DNA from: Mycobacterium sp. IDR2000157661
GTDB lineage: Bacteria > Actinomycetota > Actinomycetes > Mycobacteriales > Mycobacteriaceae
Reading direction: 5' to 3'
DNA: 64,000 nucleotides
Assembly: GCF_022317005.1 (NCBI RefSeq)
Contig: NZ_CP081006.1
Location: 2,976,001 to 3,040,000, forward strand
Both the position numbers and the translations under genes were made by a program. The notes below the pieces were generated by a model. It saw only the letters and a program-made list of their open reading frames with translations, was not told where the DNA came from and searched no databases. Positions within the stretch are counted from its first letter, which is position 1; each line of letters begins with the position of its first letter. Of this stretch, positions 1-10,796 are shown one piece after another.

Positions 1-2014
1 GGACGGGGTCGATGCGCACGTAATTGGCCTGACCCCATTGGTATTCCTCACCGGTGATCTCGTCGCGTACCCAGAACCGGTCATAGGGCTCCATACCCAG
101 AGCGCCCATGTCCAGCCACAGGGTGGCCTCCTCCGGACCGAACGGATTGATGGTGACCACCACGAGCACCTGGTCGCCCGACACCGGATCGAACTTGCTG
201 TAGGCGATCAGCGCGTCGTTGTCGACGTGATGGAAATTGATGGTGCGCAACTCGTGCAGCGCGGGGTGCAACCGGCGAATCTCGTTGAGCCGGGTGAGGA
301 ACGGCTCCAACGACTCTCCGTCGGCCAACGCGGCATCGAAGTCGCGCGGGCGCAGTTCGTACTTCTCCGAGTTGAGGTACTCCTCGCTGCCCTCCCGCAC
401 CGGCCGGTGCTCGAAGAGTTCGAACCCGGAGTACACCCCCCAGGTCGAGCTCATGGTCGCCGCCAGCGCCGCGCGGATCGCGAACATGCCGGGGCCGCCG
501 TGCTGGAGGCTTTCGTGCAGGATGTCGGGGGTGTTGACGAACAGGTTCGGCCGGGCGTAGTCGGCGTGTTCGGCGATCTGCTCGCCGAATTCGACGATCT
601 CCCACTTCGCGGTGCGCCAGGTGAAGTACGTGTAGGACTGCGTGAAACCGAGTTTCGCAAGCCCGTACAACCGGGCGGGCCGGGTGAACGCCTCCGCCAG
701 GAACAGCACGTCGGGCTCTTCGTTCTTCACCTCGCCGATCAGCCACGCCCAGAAGTTCGGTGGCTTGGTGTGCGGGTTGTCGACGCGGAACACCTTGACG
801 CCGTGTGAGATCCAGTACCGCACCACCCGCAGCACCTCCTCGTAGAGGCCGGTCGGGTCGTTGTCGAAGTTCAGCGGATAGATGTCCTGGTATTTCTTCG
901 GCGGGTTCTCCGCATAAGCGATGGTGCCGTCGGGTAGCACGGTGAACCACTCCGGATGTTCACGGGCCCACGGGTGATCCGGCGCGCACTGCAGCGCCAG
1001 GTCGAGTGCCACCTCCATGCCGTCGTCGCGGGCGGCGGCGACGAAGTCGTCGAAGTCATCGATCGTGCCCAGCATCGGGTGAACGGCGTCGTGGCCGCCC
1101 TCGCTGGAGCCGATCGCCCACGGTGAGCCGACGTCCTTCGGCGCCGCGGTGACGCTGTTGTTGCGTCCCTTGCGGTGTACCTTCCCGATCGGGTGGATCG
1201 GCGGTAGGTAGACCACGTCGAAGCCCATCCTGGCCACCCGCGGCAAGGCCTTGGTGGCAGTGGCGAACGTGCCGTGCACCGGGTTGCCCTGGGCGTCCCA
1301 GCCGCCGGTGGAGCGGGGGAAGAATTCGTACCAGGAACTGAACCGGGCCAGCGGCCGGTCCACCCACACGCCGTACTGCTCGCCCCGGGTGACCAATTCG
1401 CGCAGCGGGTACTGGTCGAGAAGTTCGGCGACGTCGTCGGCGAGCGCAGCGCCGGCGCGCGCGAACGGGTCGCCTGGCTGCCGCAGCAGAGCCGCGGCCT
1501 CGAGCAGGGGATAGCGGTGTTGACGCGGCACCCCGGTCGCGGCGCGTTCCAGCAGTTGCGCGCCGACCAGCAGGTCGTTCGACAATTCCGACTCGCTCTG
1601 CCCAGCGTCCAGTTTGGCCGTCACGTTCTTGCGCCACGTCGCTATCGGGTCGCCCCAGCCGTCCACTCGGAACGTCCACAGCCCGATGCAGTCGGGACTG
1701 AACGCGCCGTGGAACACGTCCGGGGTGCGCCCGGCGGCCATCGGTAGATGCTGCGGCTTCTTGCGTGGGGCTGCGCTGACCACGGCTTCGATGGGCACCG
1801 GTTCGGCGGCCCTGGTGAGCCCCGGCGGGTCGTCGGCGAGCTTCGGGTACGACGACCCGTGGTAGCGCACCACCAGGGTGGCCGCGACCGCCTCGTGGCC
1901 TTCACGCCACACCGTCGCGGTCACCGGCACTATCTCGCCGACGACCGCCTTGGCCGGGTAGCGACCGCCGGAAACAACGGGCTGGACGTCATCGATTCCG
2001 ATACGACCGGCCAC
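1..2014 (-). CDS. glgE: Alpha-1,4-glucan:maltose-1-phosphate maltosyltransferase GlgE, 3' end cut off by the window
   Basis: GlgE transfers maltose from maltose-1-phosphate onto linear alpha-glucan chains in the cytoplasm (GH13 family). I read about 671 codons in an uninterrupted minus-strand frame that leaves the window at base 1; the M. tuberculosis protein is about 700 aa, so roughly 30 residues are missing. The last readable stretch, [19 protein letters not shown], is the typical C-terminal part of the family. The start is a GTG at 2014 giving (M)[11 protein letters not shown], with a clear AAGGAG Shine-Dalgarno sequence at 2021-2026. It is divergent from glgP, as in M. tuberculosis (Rv1327c/Rv1328). 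Confidence 0.95.
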   Translation of the reverse strand, partial: MAGRIGIDDVQPVVSGGRYPAKAVVGEIVPVTATVWREGHEAVAATLVVRYHGSSYPKLADDPPGLTRAAEPVPIEAVVSAAPRKKPQHLPMAAGRTPDVFHGAFSPDCIGLWTFRVDGWGDPIATWRKNVTAKLDAGQSESELSNDLLVGAQLLERAATGVPRQHRYPLLEAAALLRQPGDPFARAGAALADDVAELLDQYPLRELVTRGEQYGVWVDRPLARFSSWYEFFPRSTGGWDAQGNPVHGTFATATKALPRVARMGFDVVYLPPIHPIGKVHRKGRNNSVTAAPKDVGSPWAIGSSEGGHDAVHPMLGTIDDFDDFVAAARDDGMEVALDLALQCAPDHPWAREHPEWFTVLPDGTIAYAENPPKKYQDIYPLNFDNDPTGLYEEVLRVVRYWISHGVKVFRVDNPHTKPPNFWAWLIGEVKNEEPDVLFLAEAFTRPARLYGLAKLGFTQSYTYFTWRTAKWEIVEFGEQIAEHADYARPNLFVNTPDILHESLQHGGPGMFAIRAALAATMSSTWGVYSGFELFEHRPVREGSEEYLNSEKYELRPRDFDAALADGESLEPFLTRLNEIRRLHPALHELRTINFHHVDNDALIAYSKFDPVSGDQVLVVVTINPFGPEEATLWLDMGALGMEPYDRFWVRDEITGEEYQWGQANYVRIDPV

Positions 2015-2184
2015 CTACCACTCCTTACACTGGCGCAGCCCGCGAGAGCCGCTGTGTCGTCTTGGTCAGTTCAGAAAGCCTTGTCGCGCCCTATACCCAC
2101 CGTAATGCTCGGCCCAACCCCAGGGAGGGGAAGAACTAGACGACGACCCTGCGCGACCGCGGATTGTCAGTAAGGTTGACTCGC
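2015..2184. promoter_or_regulatory. Divergent glgE-glgP intergenic region
   Basis: This 170-bp spacer must hold the promoters of both divergent alpha-glucan genes. The glgE ribosome-binding site AAGGAG lies at 2021-2026 (minus strand). I see no convincing inverted repeat, and no -35/-10 pair that I would defend. Confidence 0.5.
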
Positions 2185-4809
2185 GTGAGAGCCCTTCGCA
2201 GGTTCACCGTCCGCGCACATCTGCCCGACCGATTGGCCGCGCTCGAACGGCTGTCGATCAACTTGCGTTGGTCGTGGGACAAGCCGACCCAGGACCTGTT
2301 CCAGTCCATCGATCCCGCGCTGTGGAAACAGGTCGGCTCTGATCCTCTAGGCCTCCTCGGCCAGGTCAGGCCGAAGCGGCTCGACGAACTGGCGGCCGAC
2401 GAGTCGTTCCTGCGCCGCCTCGACGGGTTGGCCGCCGATCTGGACGATTATCTGAACCGGCCGCTGTGGTATCAGCAGGAGATCGAGCATGGTGCTCCGC
2501 TGCCCAACGGCATCGCCTACTTCTCGATGGAATTCGGCGTCGCGGAATCGCTGCCGAACTACTCAGGCGGGCTGGGCATCCTCGCCGGTGACCATCTCAA
2601 AGCTGCTTCCGACCTCGGTCTGCCGCTGATCGCAGTCGGTCTGCTCTATCGCTCGGGGTATTTCCGGCAGTCGCTGACCGCCGACGGCTGGCAGAGCGAG
2701 AGCTATCCGTCGCTGGATCCACAGGGGCTGCCGTTGCGGTTGCTCACCGACGGCGCCAACCGGCCGGTGCTCGTCAAGGTCGCGATGCCCAGCCAGAGCC
2801 AGCATGACGGTGAGCTGCGAGCGCGCGTGTGGATTGCGCAGGTGGGCCGTATTCCGTTGCTGCTGCTTGACTCTGACATCCCGGAGAACGACCACGGTCT
2901 GCGCGGCGTTACCGACCGGCTCTACGGCGGCGATCAGGAGCACCGCATCAAACAGGAGATCCTGGCCGGCGTCGGCGGGGTCCGCGCCATCCGGGCCTTC
3001 ATCGAACTGGAAGGTCGCCCGTCGCCCGAGGTCTTCCACATGAACGAGGGCCATGCCGGCTTTCTCGGTGTCGAGCGCATCCGCGAACTCATCGACGCGG
3101 GACTCGACTTCGACACCGCACTGACGGTGGTGCGGTCGTCAACCGTCTTCACCACGCATACTCCGGTGCCCGCGGGCATCGACCGGTTTCCGGTGGAGAT
3201 GGTGCGGCGGTATTTCGGCGGCGCGACCGACGGTCCGTCCGGGGCGATGTCGCGGCTGCTACCCGGCCTGCCACTGGATCGCATCCTGGACTTCGGTGCC
3301 GAGGACGATCCGTCGAAGTTCAACATGGCGCACATGGGGCTGCGGCTGGCCCAGCGCGCCAACGGTGTGTCGCTGTTGCACGGCAGGGTCAGCCGCCACA
3401 TGTTCAACGAGCTGTGGCCGGGCTTCGACCCCGGTGAGGTGCCTATCGGCTCCATCACCAACGGCGTGCATGCACCCACCTGGGCCGCGCCCAAATGGCT
3501 GGAATTGGGTCGAGAACTCCTTGGCAGCGATGACTTGAATTCGCTGCGCGAACCGGCCGTCTGGGAACGGCTGCACGAGGTCGAGCCCGGACAGCTGTGG
3601 TGGATCCGGAACCAGCTCCGGGAGCAACTGGTCGACGACGTGCGCGCCCGGCTGCGCCGGTCCTGGCTGGAGCGCGGGGCGTCGGAAGCCGAATTGGGCT
3701 GGATTGCCACGGCATTCGATCCTCGAGCGTTGACCATCGGGTTCGCCCGCCGGGTGCCCACCTACAAGCGGCTGACGCTGATGCTGCGCGACCCCGAGCG
3801 GTTGGAGAAGCTGCTGCTCGACGAGCACCGGCCGGTTCAGCTCATCGTGGCGGGCAAGTCGCACCCGGCCGACGACGGCGGCAAAGCCCTCATCCAGCAG
3901 GTCGTCAAGTTCGCCGACCGACCGGAGGTCCGCCACCGCATCGCCTTTCTGCCCGACTACGACATGTCGATGGCCCGGCATCTGTACTGGGGCTGCGACG
4001 TCTGGCTCAACAATCCGCTGCGCCCGCTGGAGGCCTGCGGAACCTCGGGCATGAAGAGCGCACTCAACGGCGGTCTGAACCTGTCGATCCGCGACGGGTG
4101 GTGGGACGAGTGGTACGACGGTGAGAATGGCTGGGAGATACCGACGGCCGACGGTCTCGCCGACGACGGCCGTCGCGACGACCTGGAGGCCGCCGCGCTC
4201 TACGACCTGGTCGAGAAGGCGGTTGCGCCGAAGTTCTACGACCGCGACGAGAACGACATTCCCGTCCGGTGGGCGGAGATGGTGCGCCACACGCTCATCG
4301 CGCTCGGACCCAAGGTGTTGGCCTCGCGGATGGTGCGCGACTACACCGAGAAGTACTACGCGCCGGCCGCCCAATCGCTGCGCCGGACCGTGGAACCCGG
4401 TGCGGACGGCGAACCGTTCGGCGCGGCCCGCGACCTGGCGGACTTCCGCTCGCAGGCGTCCGAAGCGTGGCCCAAGGTCCAGATCACCGATGTCGACAGC
4501 TACGGCCTGCCCGACACCCCGCTGCTCGGCTCGGAGCTCACGCTGACCGCGACGGTGCACCTCGCCGGTCTGCGGCCCGACCAGGTCGCCGTTCAGGCGG
4601 TGCTGGGCCGTGTCGATGCGAGTGACACCCTGGTCGAGCCGGTGATGGTCGCCATGCAGCACAGCGGGACCGCCGACGGCGGCAACGAGATCTTCTCGGC
4701 GACGGCGCCGCTGCCCATCGCCGGTCCGGTCGGTTACACCGTTCGGGTGCTGCCGCACCACCCGTTGCTGGCCGGCGACAGCGAGCTCGGCCTCGTCACT
4801 CTCGCGTGA
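2185..4809 (+). CDS. glgP: Alpha-glucan phosphorylase GlgP
   Basis: A GT35 glycogen/maltodextrin phosphorylase that releases glucose-1-phosphate from alpha-glucans. The protein is about 874 aa with the N-terminal DUF3417 region typical of actinobacterial forms, then the phosphorylase domain. The PLP-binding segment EACGTSGMKSALNGGLNLS carries the conserved lysine. I start at GTG 2185 because the residues that follow (RALRRFTVRAHLP) align with the known N-terminus of the mycobacterial protein. A TTG at 2164 in the same frame would add seven unsupported residues. The stop overlaps the next small frame by 4 bp. Confidence 0.95.
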   Translation: MRALRRFTVRAHLPDRLAALERLSINLRWSWDKPTQDLFQSIDPALWKQVGSDPLGLLGQVRPKRLDELAADESFLRRLDGLAADLDDYLNRPLWYQQEIEHGAPLPNGIAYFSMEFGVAESLPNYSGGLGILAGDHLKAASDLGLPLIAVGLLYRSGYFRQSLTADGWQSESYPSLDPQGLPLRLLTDGANRPVLVKVAMPSQSQHDGELRARVWIAQVGRIPLLLLDSDIPENDHGLRGVTDRLYGGDQEHRIKQEILAGVGGVRAIRAFIELEGRPSPEVFHMNEGHAGFLGVERIRELIDAGLDFDTALTVVRSSTVFTTHTPVPAGIDRFPVEMVRRYFGGATDGPSGAMSRLLPGLPLDRILDFGAEDDPSKFNMAHMGLRLAQRANGVSLLHGRVSRHMFNELWPGFDPGEVPIGSITNGVHAPTWAAPKWLELGRELLGSDDLNSLREPAVWERLHEVEPGQLWWIRNQLREQLVDDVRARLRRSWLERGASEAELGWIATAFDPRALTIGFARRVPTYKRLTLMLRDPERLEKLLLDEHRPVQLIVAGKSHPADDGGKALIQQVVKFADRPEVRHRIAFLPDYDMSMARHLYWGCDVWLNNPLRPLEACGTSGMKSALNGGLNLSIRDGWWDEWYDGENGWEIPTADGLADDGRRDDLEAAALYDLVEKAVAPKFYDRDENDIPVRWAEMVRHTLIALGPKVLASRMVRDYTEKYYAPAAQSLRRTVEPGADGEPFGAARDLADFRSQASEAWPKVQITDVDSYGLPDTPLLGSELTLTATVHLAGLRPDQVAVQAVLGRVDASDTLVEPVMVAMQHSGTADGGNEIFSATAPLPIAGPVGYTVRVLPHHPLLAGDSELGLVTLA

Positions 4810-5039
4810 GCGCCCTCAAGGTCGCGCTCGACGGGGGTCCGTACTCGCTGGCGCTCGGGGCAGACGGCGCAATGTGGGTGACGCTGGTGCACAGCGGGGC
4901 GATCGCCCGCGTCTCCGGCGGTGGCGAGGTCACCGTGGACATTGACCTGCCCGGCGAGCCGCACGCCGTGGTCGCCGACGCCGACGACGGTGTCCGGGTC
5001 GCCCTGGAAGCCGGTCACGTGTTGCGGATGCCTTCGTGA
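4806..5039 (+). CDS. Small beta-propeller-like (Vgb/SMP-30 type) fragment
   Basis: A 77-aa frame whose GTG start overlaps the glgP stop (GTGA), so it would be translationally coupled. The segments GPYSLALGADGAMWVTL and GEPHAVVADADDGVRVAL look like two blades of a virginiamycin-B-lyase or SMP-30-like propeller. Complete proteins of that kind are about 270-300 aa, so this is either a relic of a longer gene or a minimal accessory protein. No catalytic residues can be assigned and no counterpart lies here in M. tuberculosis. Confidence 0.45.
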   Translation: MSALKVALDGGPYSLALGADGAMWVTLVHSGAIARVSGGGEVTVDIDLPGEPHAVVADADDGVRVALEAGHVLRMPS

Positions 5040-5142
5040 CGGTCTGCGGACGAGTTTCTGGACACCTGTACGACCACCCAGCGGCGCGGGGTAGGTTCCG
5101 AAACGGTGCGTCGAACAGGTGGCGCTCGGGAAGGGTGCGGCG

Positions 5143-5898
5143 GTGAAGGTGTGGGGTGTGCTGCGGCGAGGCGGCGTCGTGTTCGCGGTCGGTGTGGTGA
5201 TGAGCGGTCTGCTCGCCGAACGGGCTGCCGCACAGCCTGAGCCAGGCCCCGTCGCGGCCGATGCAGCCGCCGAGGCGACGGCGCTACCACCCGATGGGGC
5301 GCCGCCGCCGCCCGAGGGTGCCGTTGCCTCCACACCGCCCGCGGTGACCGAAACCCCGGACGGCTGGACGTTGACGCTGTCGGCCAAGGACGAGACCCAG
5401 GCGCCGATACCCCCGCTGACGACGGCGGTGTCCTCGCGCGAGTATGTCGTCGGAGGCACCTATACCGGCGCGATGAGCGGCCCCGGCGAGGGCACGCCGC
5501 CCGAGGGCACCCTCGAGGTCGGCTACGAGATCGGCTGCGGTATCGACATGAGCACCTCCAACGGCGTGGCGCTGACCGGTACCGCCGGCATCAACCCCTC
5601 GATCGGGCTCTTCGGTACCGACTTCATCTCGCCGTTCCCCGAAGGCCTGGTGCCGGGGTTGGGCGGCAACATCGGCGGCGCGATCACCGTGGGTCTCAAG
5701 CCCGGCATCATCAACGTCGTACCGGTGACCAAGAAGGAGTTCACCGGCGCCGATCCGTGGGTGATGGTCAGCGGCTTCCGGGTCAAGATCGACGGCTGCG
5801 TCGGCGAATCCTTCATCCGCTCGTATGCGTTCCTGACCAGGTCCACGGACATGTCCGAGGCCGTGCTGGCCTGGTACGGCGTGACCAAGAAGATCTAA
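5143..5898 (+). CDS. MspA-family porin-like secreted protein
   Basis: About 251 aa from the chosen start. The N-terminus has a positively charged and then hydrophobic signal peptide ending near AERAAAQ, followed by a Pro/Ala-rich linker of about 45 residues. The rest fits the MspA fold: TPDGWTLTLSAKDETQAP, then SREYVVGGTYTGAMSG, GTLEVGYEIGCGI, and the C-terminal SFIRSYAFLTRSTDM. MspA proteins form outer-membrane pores, but this long linker and divergent sequence mean pore activity is inferred, not shown. GTG 5143 is preferred over GTG 5119 because GGGAAGGG lies 7 bp upstream of it. It converges on the next gene. Confidence 0.75.
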   Translation: MKVWGVLRRGGVVFAVGVVMSGLLAERAAAQPEPGPVAADAAAEATALPPDGAPPPPEGAVASTPPAVTETPDGWTLTLSAKDETQAPIPPLTTAVSSREYVVGGTYTGAMSGPGEGTPPEGTLEVGYEIGCGIDMSTSNGVALTGTAGINPSIGLFGTDFISPFPEGLVPGLGGNIGGAITVGLKPGIINVVPVTKKEFTGADPWVMVSGFRVKIDGCVGESFIRSYAFLTRSTDMSEAVLAWYGVTKKI

Positions 5899-5917
5899 CC
5901 CGGAAGATCTGGCCCGC

Positions 5918-7354
5918 TCACTGGAAGCGCTTGAAGCAGCGCTCAGTGTCACCGAGCACGCCGATCCGGAACGCGTCGATGCGGGAGAACCCCGACGGCA
6001 CCGATTCGCCGTTGGCGTCGCTGGCCGCCAGGCCGTTGACGAGTATCCCGGAAACCGCCTCGTCCACGTCACCGGCGGTGAGCGCGACGGTGTTGCCGTC
6101 CGGTGTGGTGACCGCCTTCGACATCTTGGTGGTGGCGACGCCGGTGAGGCAGGCGGTGCGCAGTGCGGCGGCGGCGCTGTCCAGTGTCACGCCGCGCTCC
6201 TGCTGGATCGCCTGAAGGTACCGCGACGCCAGCACCGAGTAGGCGGTGTTGTCACCGGTGGCCATGCTTGTCGGGTCATCGAGGTCGGGCGGCGCGCCCA
6301 TCTTCTCCAATTCGGCGAGGTCGACGGAGATGGTGCTGGTGGCCGGGCAGTAGGAGACCGGCGGACTGGGTCGCGCATCCGGGCAGTCGCCGGATTCGAA
6401 GCTCAATCGCGGCGGGTCGGCCGGCGGGAACAGGATCTTCATCGCATCGACGATCGCGCGCACCGAGGTTTCGGTGACGGGCCATTCGCCGGTTTCGTTC
6501 GCCTCCAACAGCACCGGGAGATCACCACGGCGCTGGCCGATCTCGCGCATGTCGATGGTCGCGCACGCCACCGCACCGTCGGTGAAGCCGAACTGGAAGG
6601 CCGAGAGCCGTTCGAAGGCCGAGCCGTGCTCGTCCACTCCGAGCTCGGGGGAGTTCTCGCTGAGCAACGGGTCGCGGAACGCGATCACCGCGGCGAGCAC
6701 GCTGTTGAGTCCTTCCCCGGTGGCCAGTGAAAAGCGCGACGAATTGCCTTCGGCGACCCACCGCATGTACGACCCGGCCAGGCAGTCGGCCTGCTGCTCG
6801 GACACCAGTGTCGGGGTGTTCTCGTCGGCCAGGCCGGCTGTCTCCTGGACGGCGTGTCCGTATTCGTGGGCCAGCACCATCGTGACGCCCATGTCGCCAT
6901 AGTCCTGCTGCAGACTGGGCAATAGTTCGCCGCGGTCCCAGCCGATGGTCTGGTCGTCGTGGCAGTAGCCTGCGTTCACCACGCCGAATGTCTCGCCGCT
7001 GCAGAAGTTAATGTCGTCGAACCCGTTGGCGTCCCAGGAGACCACCTCGTTGACGGGGCGGAACTCACCGCCGAAGGCTTCGCCGTAGGCACCCTGCCAG
7101 AACTCTTCGATGTCGCTGATCGCCTGGCGGCCCAACTCGTCGGTGTCCCCGCCATCGGTCCCGATCACTTCTCGGACAGGCGGTTTCGCGCTGCGCCGCA
7201 ACCCCGTCGGTCCGTCCGTCGCGGGCATGCCTGCGACGCTGAACGGGTCGGCGAACACCGAGACCGGCGTGCCGGGCAGCGTCGACGTGCACGCGGTCAT
7301 CAGCGCCGCCGACGACAAGGCGATCGCAGCGCGCAGACGGTTTCGCCGACTCAT
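5918..7354 (-). CDS. Putative lipoprotein zinc metallopeptidase
   Basis: A 478-aa protein with a lipoprotein signal peptide whose lipobox LMTAC puts the modified Cys near residue 22. It therefore probably sits on the outer face of the membrane. The segment VLAHEYGHAVQET contains an HEXXH zinc motif of the neutral zinc metallopeptidase type. A QQADCLAGSYM segment about 40 residues downstream provides Asp/Glu residues typical of these peptidases. The substrate is unknown. It lies between glgP and dinG, where M. tuberculosis has no gene, so it belongs to an insertion in an otherwise conserved order. Confidence 0.8.
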   Translation of the reverse strand: MSRRNRLRAAIALSSAALMTACTSTLPGTPVSVFADPFSVAGMPATDGPTGLRRSAKPPVREVIGTDGGDTDELGRQAISDIEEFWQGAYGEAFGGEFRPVNEVVSWDANGFDDINFCSGETFGVVNAGYCHDDQTIGWDRGELLPSLQQDYGDMGVTMVLAHEYGHAVQETAGLADENTPTLVSEQQADCLAGSYMRWVAEGNSSRFSLATGEGLNSVLAAVIAFRDPLLSENSPELGVDEHGSAFERLSAFQFGFTDGAVACATIDMREIGQRRGDLPVLLEANETGEWPVTETSVRAIVDAMKILFPPADPPRLSFESGDCPDARPSPPVSYCPATSTISVDLAELEKMGAPPDLDDPTSMATGDNTAYSVLASRYLQAIQQERGVTLDSAAAALRTACLTGVATTKMSKAVTTPDGNTVALTAGDVDEAVSGILVNGLAASDANGESVPSGFSRIDAFRIGVLGDTERCFKRFQ

Positions 7355-7423
7355 CGCCGCCTCTCACAGAAACCGGCGGCCGGGCCCGCCGCGCATCGAA
7401 TCGTTGTCAGGATAGTGAAGGAA

Positions 7424-9313
7424 TCATCGGGCGCGTAGACGTTCCAGCGCCTGCCGCACCAGGGTCGAATCGGTGGTCGGCCAGAACGGCGGTAGGGAGG
7501 CGCGCAGGTAGCCGCCGTACCGTGCGGTGGCCATCCGGGAATCAAGCACTGCGACCACTCCGCGGTCGTCGACACCGCGCAGCAGACGGCCCGCGCCCTG
7601 GGCGAGCAGCAGCGCCGCGTGGCTGGCGGCGACGGCCATGAACCCGTTGCCGCCGCGGGCGGCGACCGCACGCTGTCGCGCCGTGAGCAACGGGTCATCG
7701 GGCCGGGGAAACGGGATCCGGTCGATCAGCACCAGCGACAGCGACGGTCCCGGCACGTCGACGCCCTGCCACAGCGACAGCGTGCCGAACAGAGTTGTCT
7801 CCGGGTCCTCGGCGAACCGCTTCACCAATGCCGATGTGGTGTCGTCGCCCTGGCACAGCACCGGGGTGTCGAGTCGTTCCCGCATGACCTCGGTTGCCGC
7901 CTTGGCCGCCCGCATCGATGAGAACAAACCCAGCGTCCGGCCGCCTGCGGCGGTGATCAACGCCTGGATCTCGTCGAGTTGCTCCGCCGACCCGGTTCCG
8001 TCACGGCCGGGTGGCGGCAGATGGGCGGCGACGTAGAGGATGCCCGACTTGGCGTGCTCGAAGGGTGAGCCGACGTCGATTCCCTTCCACCCGCTGTCCT
8101 CGCCCGTCAGCCCCCACGCCGTCGCCATCGCGTCGAAGGTGCCGCCGATGGTCAGAGTCGCCGACGTCAGCACCGTGGTCGAACGCTCGAACAGCCTGGC
8201 GCGCAACAGTCCCGAGACCGCGAGTGGAGCGACCCGCAGGACGCTCCGGACGGTGCCGCGGGTCTCCTCACGGTCCACCCAGACGACGTCCGTGCGGTCG
8301 GGGATGGCGGGCACGAAGGAGTCGATGACCCGCGATGCGGTGTCGGCCACATCGGTCAGTGCGGTGACCGACTCCGTGCGTGCCGACGCGGCTTTCGGAT
8401 CGGTGGGTGCGGTGTCGATGGCCGACCGGGCACGGTGAGCGGCGTCGCGCACGGCGACCAGGTAGGTTTCCAACTCGTCGTCCAGCACGTCGATGCGGCC
8501 GGGTTCGGTGTCGTGGATCGCCGACGACAATGTCGCCGTCGCGGCCTCGAGTCGCTGCGCGAGTTCCTGGTCGATCAGTCGCGCCGCCCGCCGGTGCGCG
8601 GCACCCAGCGCTGTCGCCGACAGTTCGCCCGTGGCCACCGACGTCACCCGGTCGACCAGTTCGTGTGCCTCGTCGACGATGAGCAGACGGTGCTCGGGCA
8701 GCACCGCGGCGTCGGAGATCGCGTCGATCGCCAGCAGCGCGTGGTTGGTGACGACGACGTCGGCATGACCGGCCTTGTCGCGGGCTCTCTCCGCGAAACA
8801 GTCGGTGCCGAACGGGCAGCGCGATACCCCGATGCATTCGCGCGCCGAAACGCTGACCTGAGACCACGACCGGTCGGGCACGCCCGGTGTCAGCTCGTCG
8901 CGGTCGCCGGTGTCGGTGTCCGAGGACCACGCGATGAGCCGCTGCACGTCGCGGCCCAGAGCGCTGGACGCGACCGGCTCGAAGAGCTCCTCCTGCGGTC
9001 GATCGTCCGGCTCATTGGCTGCTCCATTGTGGATCTTGTTCAGGCACAGATAATTTCCGCGACCCTTCAACAGCGCGAACTCCGGCGTGCGCGGTAGTGC
9101 GTCGCCCAGCGATTGCGCCAACCGGGGCAGGTCCCGGTCGACCAACTGGCGTTGCAGCGCGATGGTCGCCGTGGACACCACGACGGGTTCATCGGTCTCG
9201 ACGGCCCGCGCGATCGCGGGCACCAGGTATGCCAGCGACTTCCCGGTGCCGGTGCCGGCCTGCACCGCGAGGTGCTCGCGGGCGTCGAAGGCGTGCGCCA
9301 CGGCTTCGGCCAT
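7424..9313 (-). CDS. dinG: DinG-family ATP-dependent helicase
   Basis: An XPD/DinG-type superfamily 2 helicase acting on DNA in repair or structure resolution. Motif I reads [15 protein letters not shown], the DEAH box is VDEAHEL, and the C-terminal motif VI region reads QGAGRLLRG. The cysteines that could hold an Fe-S cluster lie in the [14 protein letters not shown] region. The given interval begins at the first ATG, but homologous sequence ([20 protein letters not shown]) continues upstream to about 9403 without any ATG, GTG or TTG before an in-frame TGA, so the true start is uncertain. It follows pncB directly, as in M. tuberculosis (Rv1330c-Rv1329c). Confidence 0.93.
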   Translation of the reverse strand: MAEAVAHAFDAREHLAVQAGTGTGKSLAYLVPAIARAVETDEPVVVSTATIALQRQLVDRDLPRLAQSLGDALPRTPEFALLKGRGNYLCLNKIHNGAANEPDDRPQEELFEPVASSALGRDVQRLIAWSSDTDTGDRDELTPGVPDRSWSQVSVSARECIGVSRCPFGTDCFAERARDKAGHADVVVTNHALLAIDAISDAAVLPEHRLLIVDEAHELVDRVTSVATGELSATALGAAHRRAARLIDQELAQRLEAATATLSSAIHDTEPGRIDVLDDELETYLVAVRDAAHRARSAIDTAPTDPKAASARTESVTALTDVADTASRVIDSFVPAIPDRTDVVWVDREETRGTVRSVLRVAPLAVSGLLRARLFERSTTVLTSATLTIGGTFDAMATAWGLTGEDSGWKGIDVGSPFEHAKSGILYVAAHLPPPGRDGTGSAEQLDEIQALITAAGGRTLGLFSSMRAAKAATEVMRERLDTPVLCQGDDTTSALVKRFAEDPETTLFGTLSLWQGVDVPGPSLSLVLIDRIPFPRPDDPLLTARQRAVAARGGNGFMAVAASHAALLLAQGAGRLLRGVDDRGVVAVLDSRMATARYGGYLRASLPPFWPTTDSTLVRQALERLRAR

Positions 9314-9398
9314 CTCGATCTGGCCGGGGCGCTCGCTGCCGCCGAGACCGGCGACGGCCGCGGCAAGGAGTTCGGTGACGTCGGGCGTGGCGTGTCCC

Positions 9399-10742
9399 CT
9401 AACCGGCGGGCGGGATCAACCGCGTCGGAATGGCAGGCTCACCGTGGGACAACTTCAGGCCGTCCCAGGGCAGGCTGGTCAGTCCGGCCTGGACGCGCTG
9501 GCGGGCGGAATCGAGATCCTGACCGCCGACGGGTTCGCCCGCCCGAACCAACGGCACCATCAGCGGGCGCGCGGTCAGCCCGTCGTCTTCGACGGGGGGG
9601 CGGCCGTAGGGGTGGACGACCTCCTCCACGATCGTCCCGGTGTTTCTGGCCAGCCGCAGCGCCTGCTTGCGCCCCCCGTGCGACTCCTTGTGGCTGCTGC
9701 GCTTCTCCACCGGCATGCCGTCGACCTCGACCAGCTTGTAGACCATGCCCGCGGTCGGGGCACCGGATCCGGTGACCAGCGAGGTGCCCACGCCGTAGCT
9801 GTCAACGGGTTCGGCGCGCAGTGCGGCGATCGCGTATTCGTCGAGGTCGCCGGACACCACGATCCGGGTGTTCGAAGCGCCCAGGCCGTCGAGCTGCACG
9901 CGGACCTGCCGGGCGAGCACCCCCAGGTCACCCGAGTCGATGCGGACAGCGCCGAGCTCCGGTCCGGCCACCTCGACCGCGTTCGCCACGCCCGCGGTGA
10001 TGTCGTAGGTGTCCACCAACAGGGTGGTGCCCACGCCGAGGGCGTCGACCTGGGAGCGGAACGCCGCCTTCTCCCACTCAGAGGTTCTCTGCCCGGGAGG
10101 CTCAGCACCGGGGCCCGCCGGGCCGGTCGCATGCAGCAGGGTGAAGGCGTGGGCGCTGGTGCCGAGGGCGGGCACGCCGTGGCGTCGTTGCGCCTCCAGA
10201 TTCGAGGTCCCGGCGAAGCCCGCGATGAAGGCGGCACGCGCCGCGGCGACGGCGGCCTGTTCGTGGGTGCGGCGCGAGCCCATCTCGATCAGCGGACGGC
10301 CCTGTGCGGCGCAGGCCATGCGGGCGGCCGCCGACGCGATCGCGCTGTCGTGGTTGAAGATCGACAGCACCAGGGTCTCCAGCACGACGCATTCGGCGAA
10401 GCTGCCGTGCACCGAGACGATCGGCGACCCCGGGAAGTACAACTCGCCTTCGGGGTAACCCTCGATCTCGCCGCCGAACCGGTATCCGGACAGGTAGCTC
10501 AACGTTTGGTCGTCGAGGAACTCGGACAGCGAGGACAGCGTCGCGTCGTCGAAGCTGAACTGCGCCAACGCTTCCAGGAACCGCGCAGTACCGGCCACCA
10601 CCCCGTAGCGGCGGCCGGCGGGCAGGCGCCGCACGAAGACCTCGAAGGTGGTGCGGCGGTGGGCGGTGCCGCCCTGCAGCGCAGCCGCGAGCATCGTCAA
10701 CTCGTACTTGTCGGTGAGCAAGGCCGAGGATGCGGCATTCAC
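9399..10742 (-). CDS. pncB: Nicotinate phosphoribosyltransferase PncB
   Basis: Converts nicotinate and PRPP to nicotinate mononucleotide in NAD salvage. About 447 aa: N-terminal [15 protein letters not shown], then [19 protein letters not shown], the conserved [10 protein letters not shown] active-site region and the phosphate-binding [24 protein letters not shown] segments. I chose GTG 10742 because the conserved TDKYELTM block follows closely. The frame stays open further upstream, but that would run into the divergent clpS gene. Its TAG stop overlaps the extended reading frame of dinG, suggesting coupled translation. Confidence 0.93.
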   Translation of the reverse strand: MNAASSALLTDKYELTMLAAALQGGTAHRRTTFEVFVRRLPAGRRYGVVAGTARFLEALAQFSFDDATLSSLSEFLDDQTLSYLSGYRFGGEIEGYPEGELYFPGSPIVSVHGSFAECVVLETLVLSIFNHDSAIASAAARMACAAQGRPLIEMGSRRTHEQAAVAAARAAFIAGFAGTSNLEAQRRHGVPALGTSAHAFTLLHATGPAGPGAEPPGQRTSEWEKAAFRSQVDALGVGTTLLVDTYDITAGVANAVEVAGPELGAVRIDSGDLGVLARQVRVQLDGLGASNTRIVVSGDLDEYAIAALRAEPVDSYGVGTSLVTGSGAPTAGMVYKLVEVDGMPVEKRSSHKESHGGRKQALRLARNTGTIVEEVVHPYGRPPVEDDGLTARPLMVPLVRAGEPVGGQDLDSARQRVQAGLTSLPWDGLKLSHGEPAIPTRLIPPAG

Positions 10743-10796
10743 ACCGCAACCGTAGTAGCTCCAAGCCGCCGGTACGTGTTGGCTATCCTGAACACC

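Noticed and set aside
3259..4761. A 500-codon open frame antisense to glgP
   Set aside because: It is the third-position shadow typical of high-GC coding DNA; its translation is rich in Arg, Gly, Gln and Val without any motif, while the opposite strand is a clear phosphorylase.
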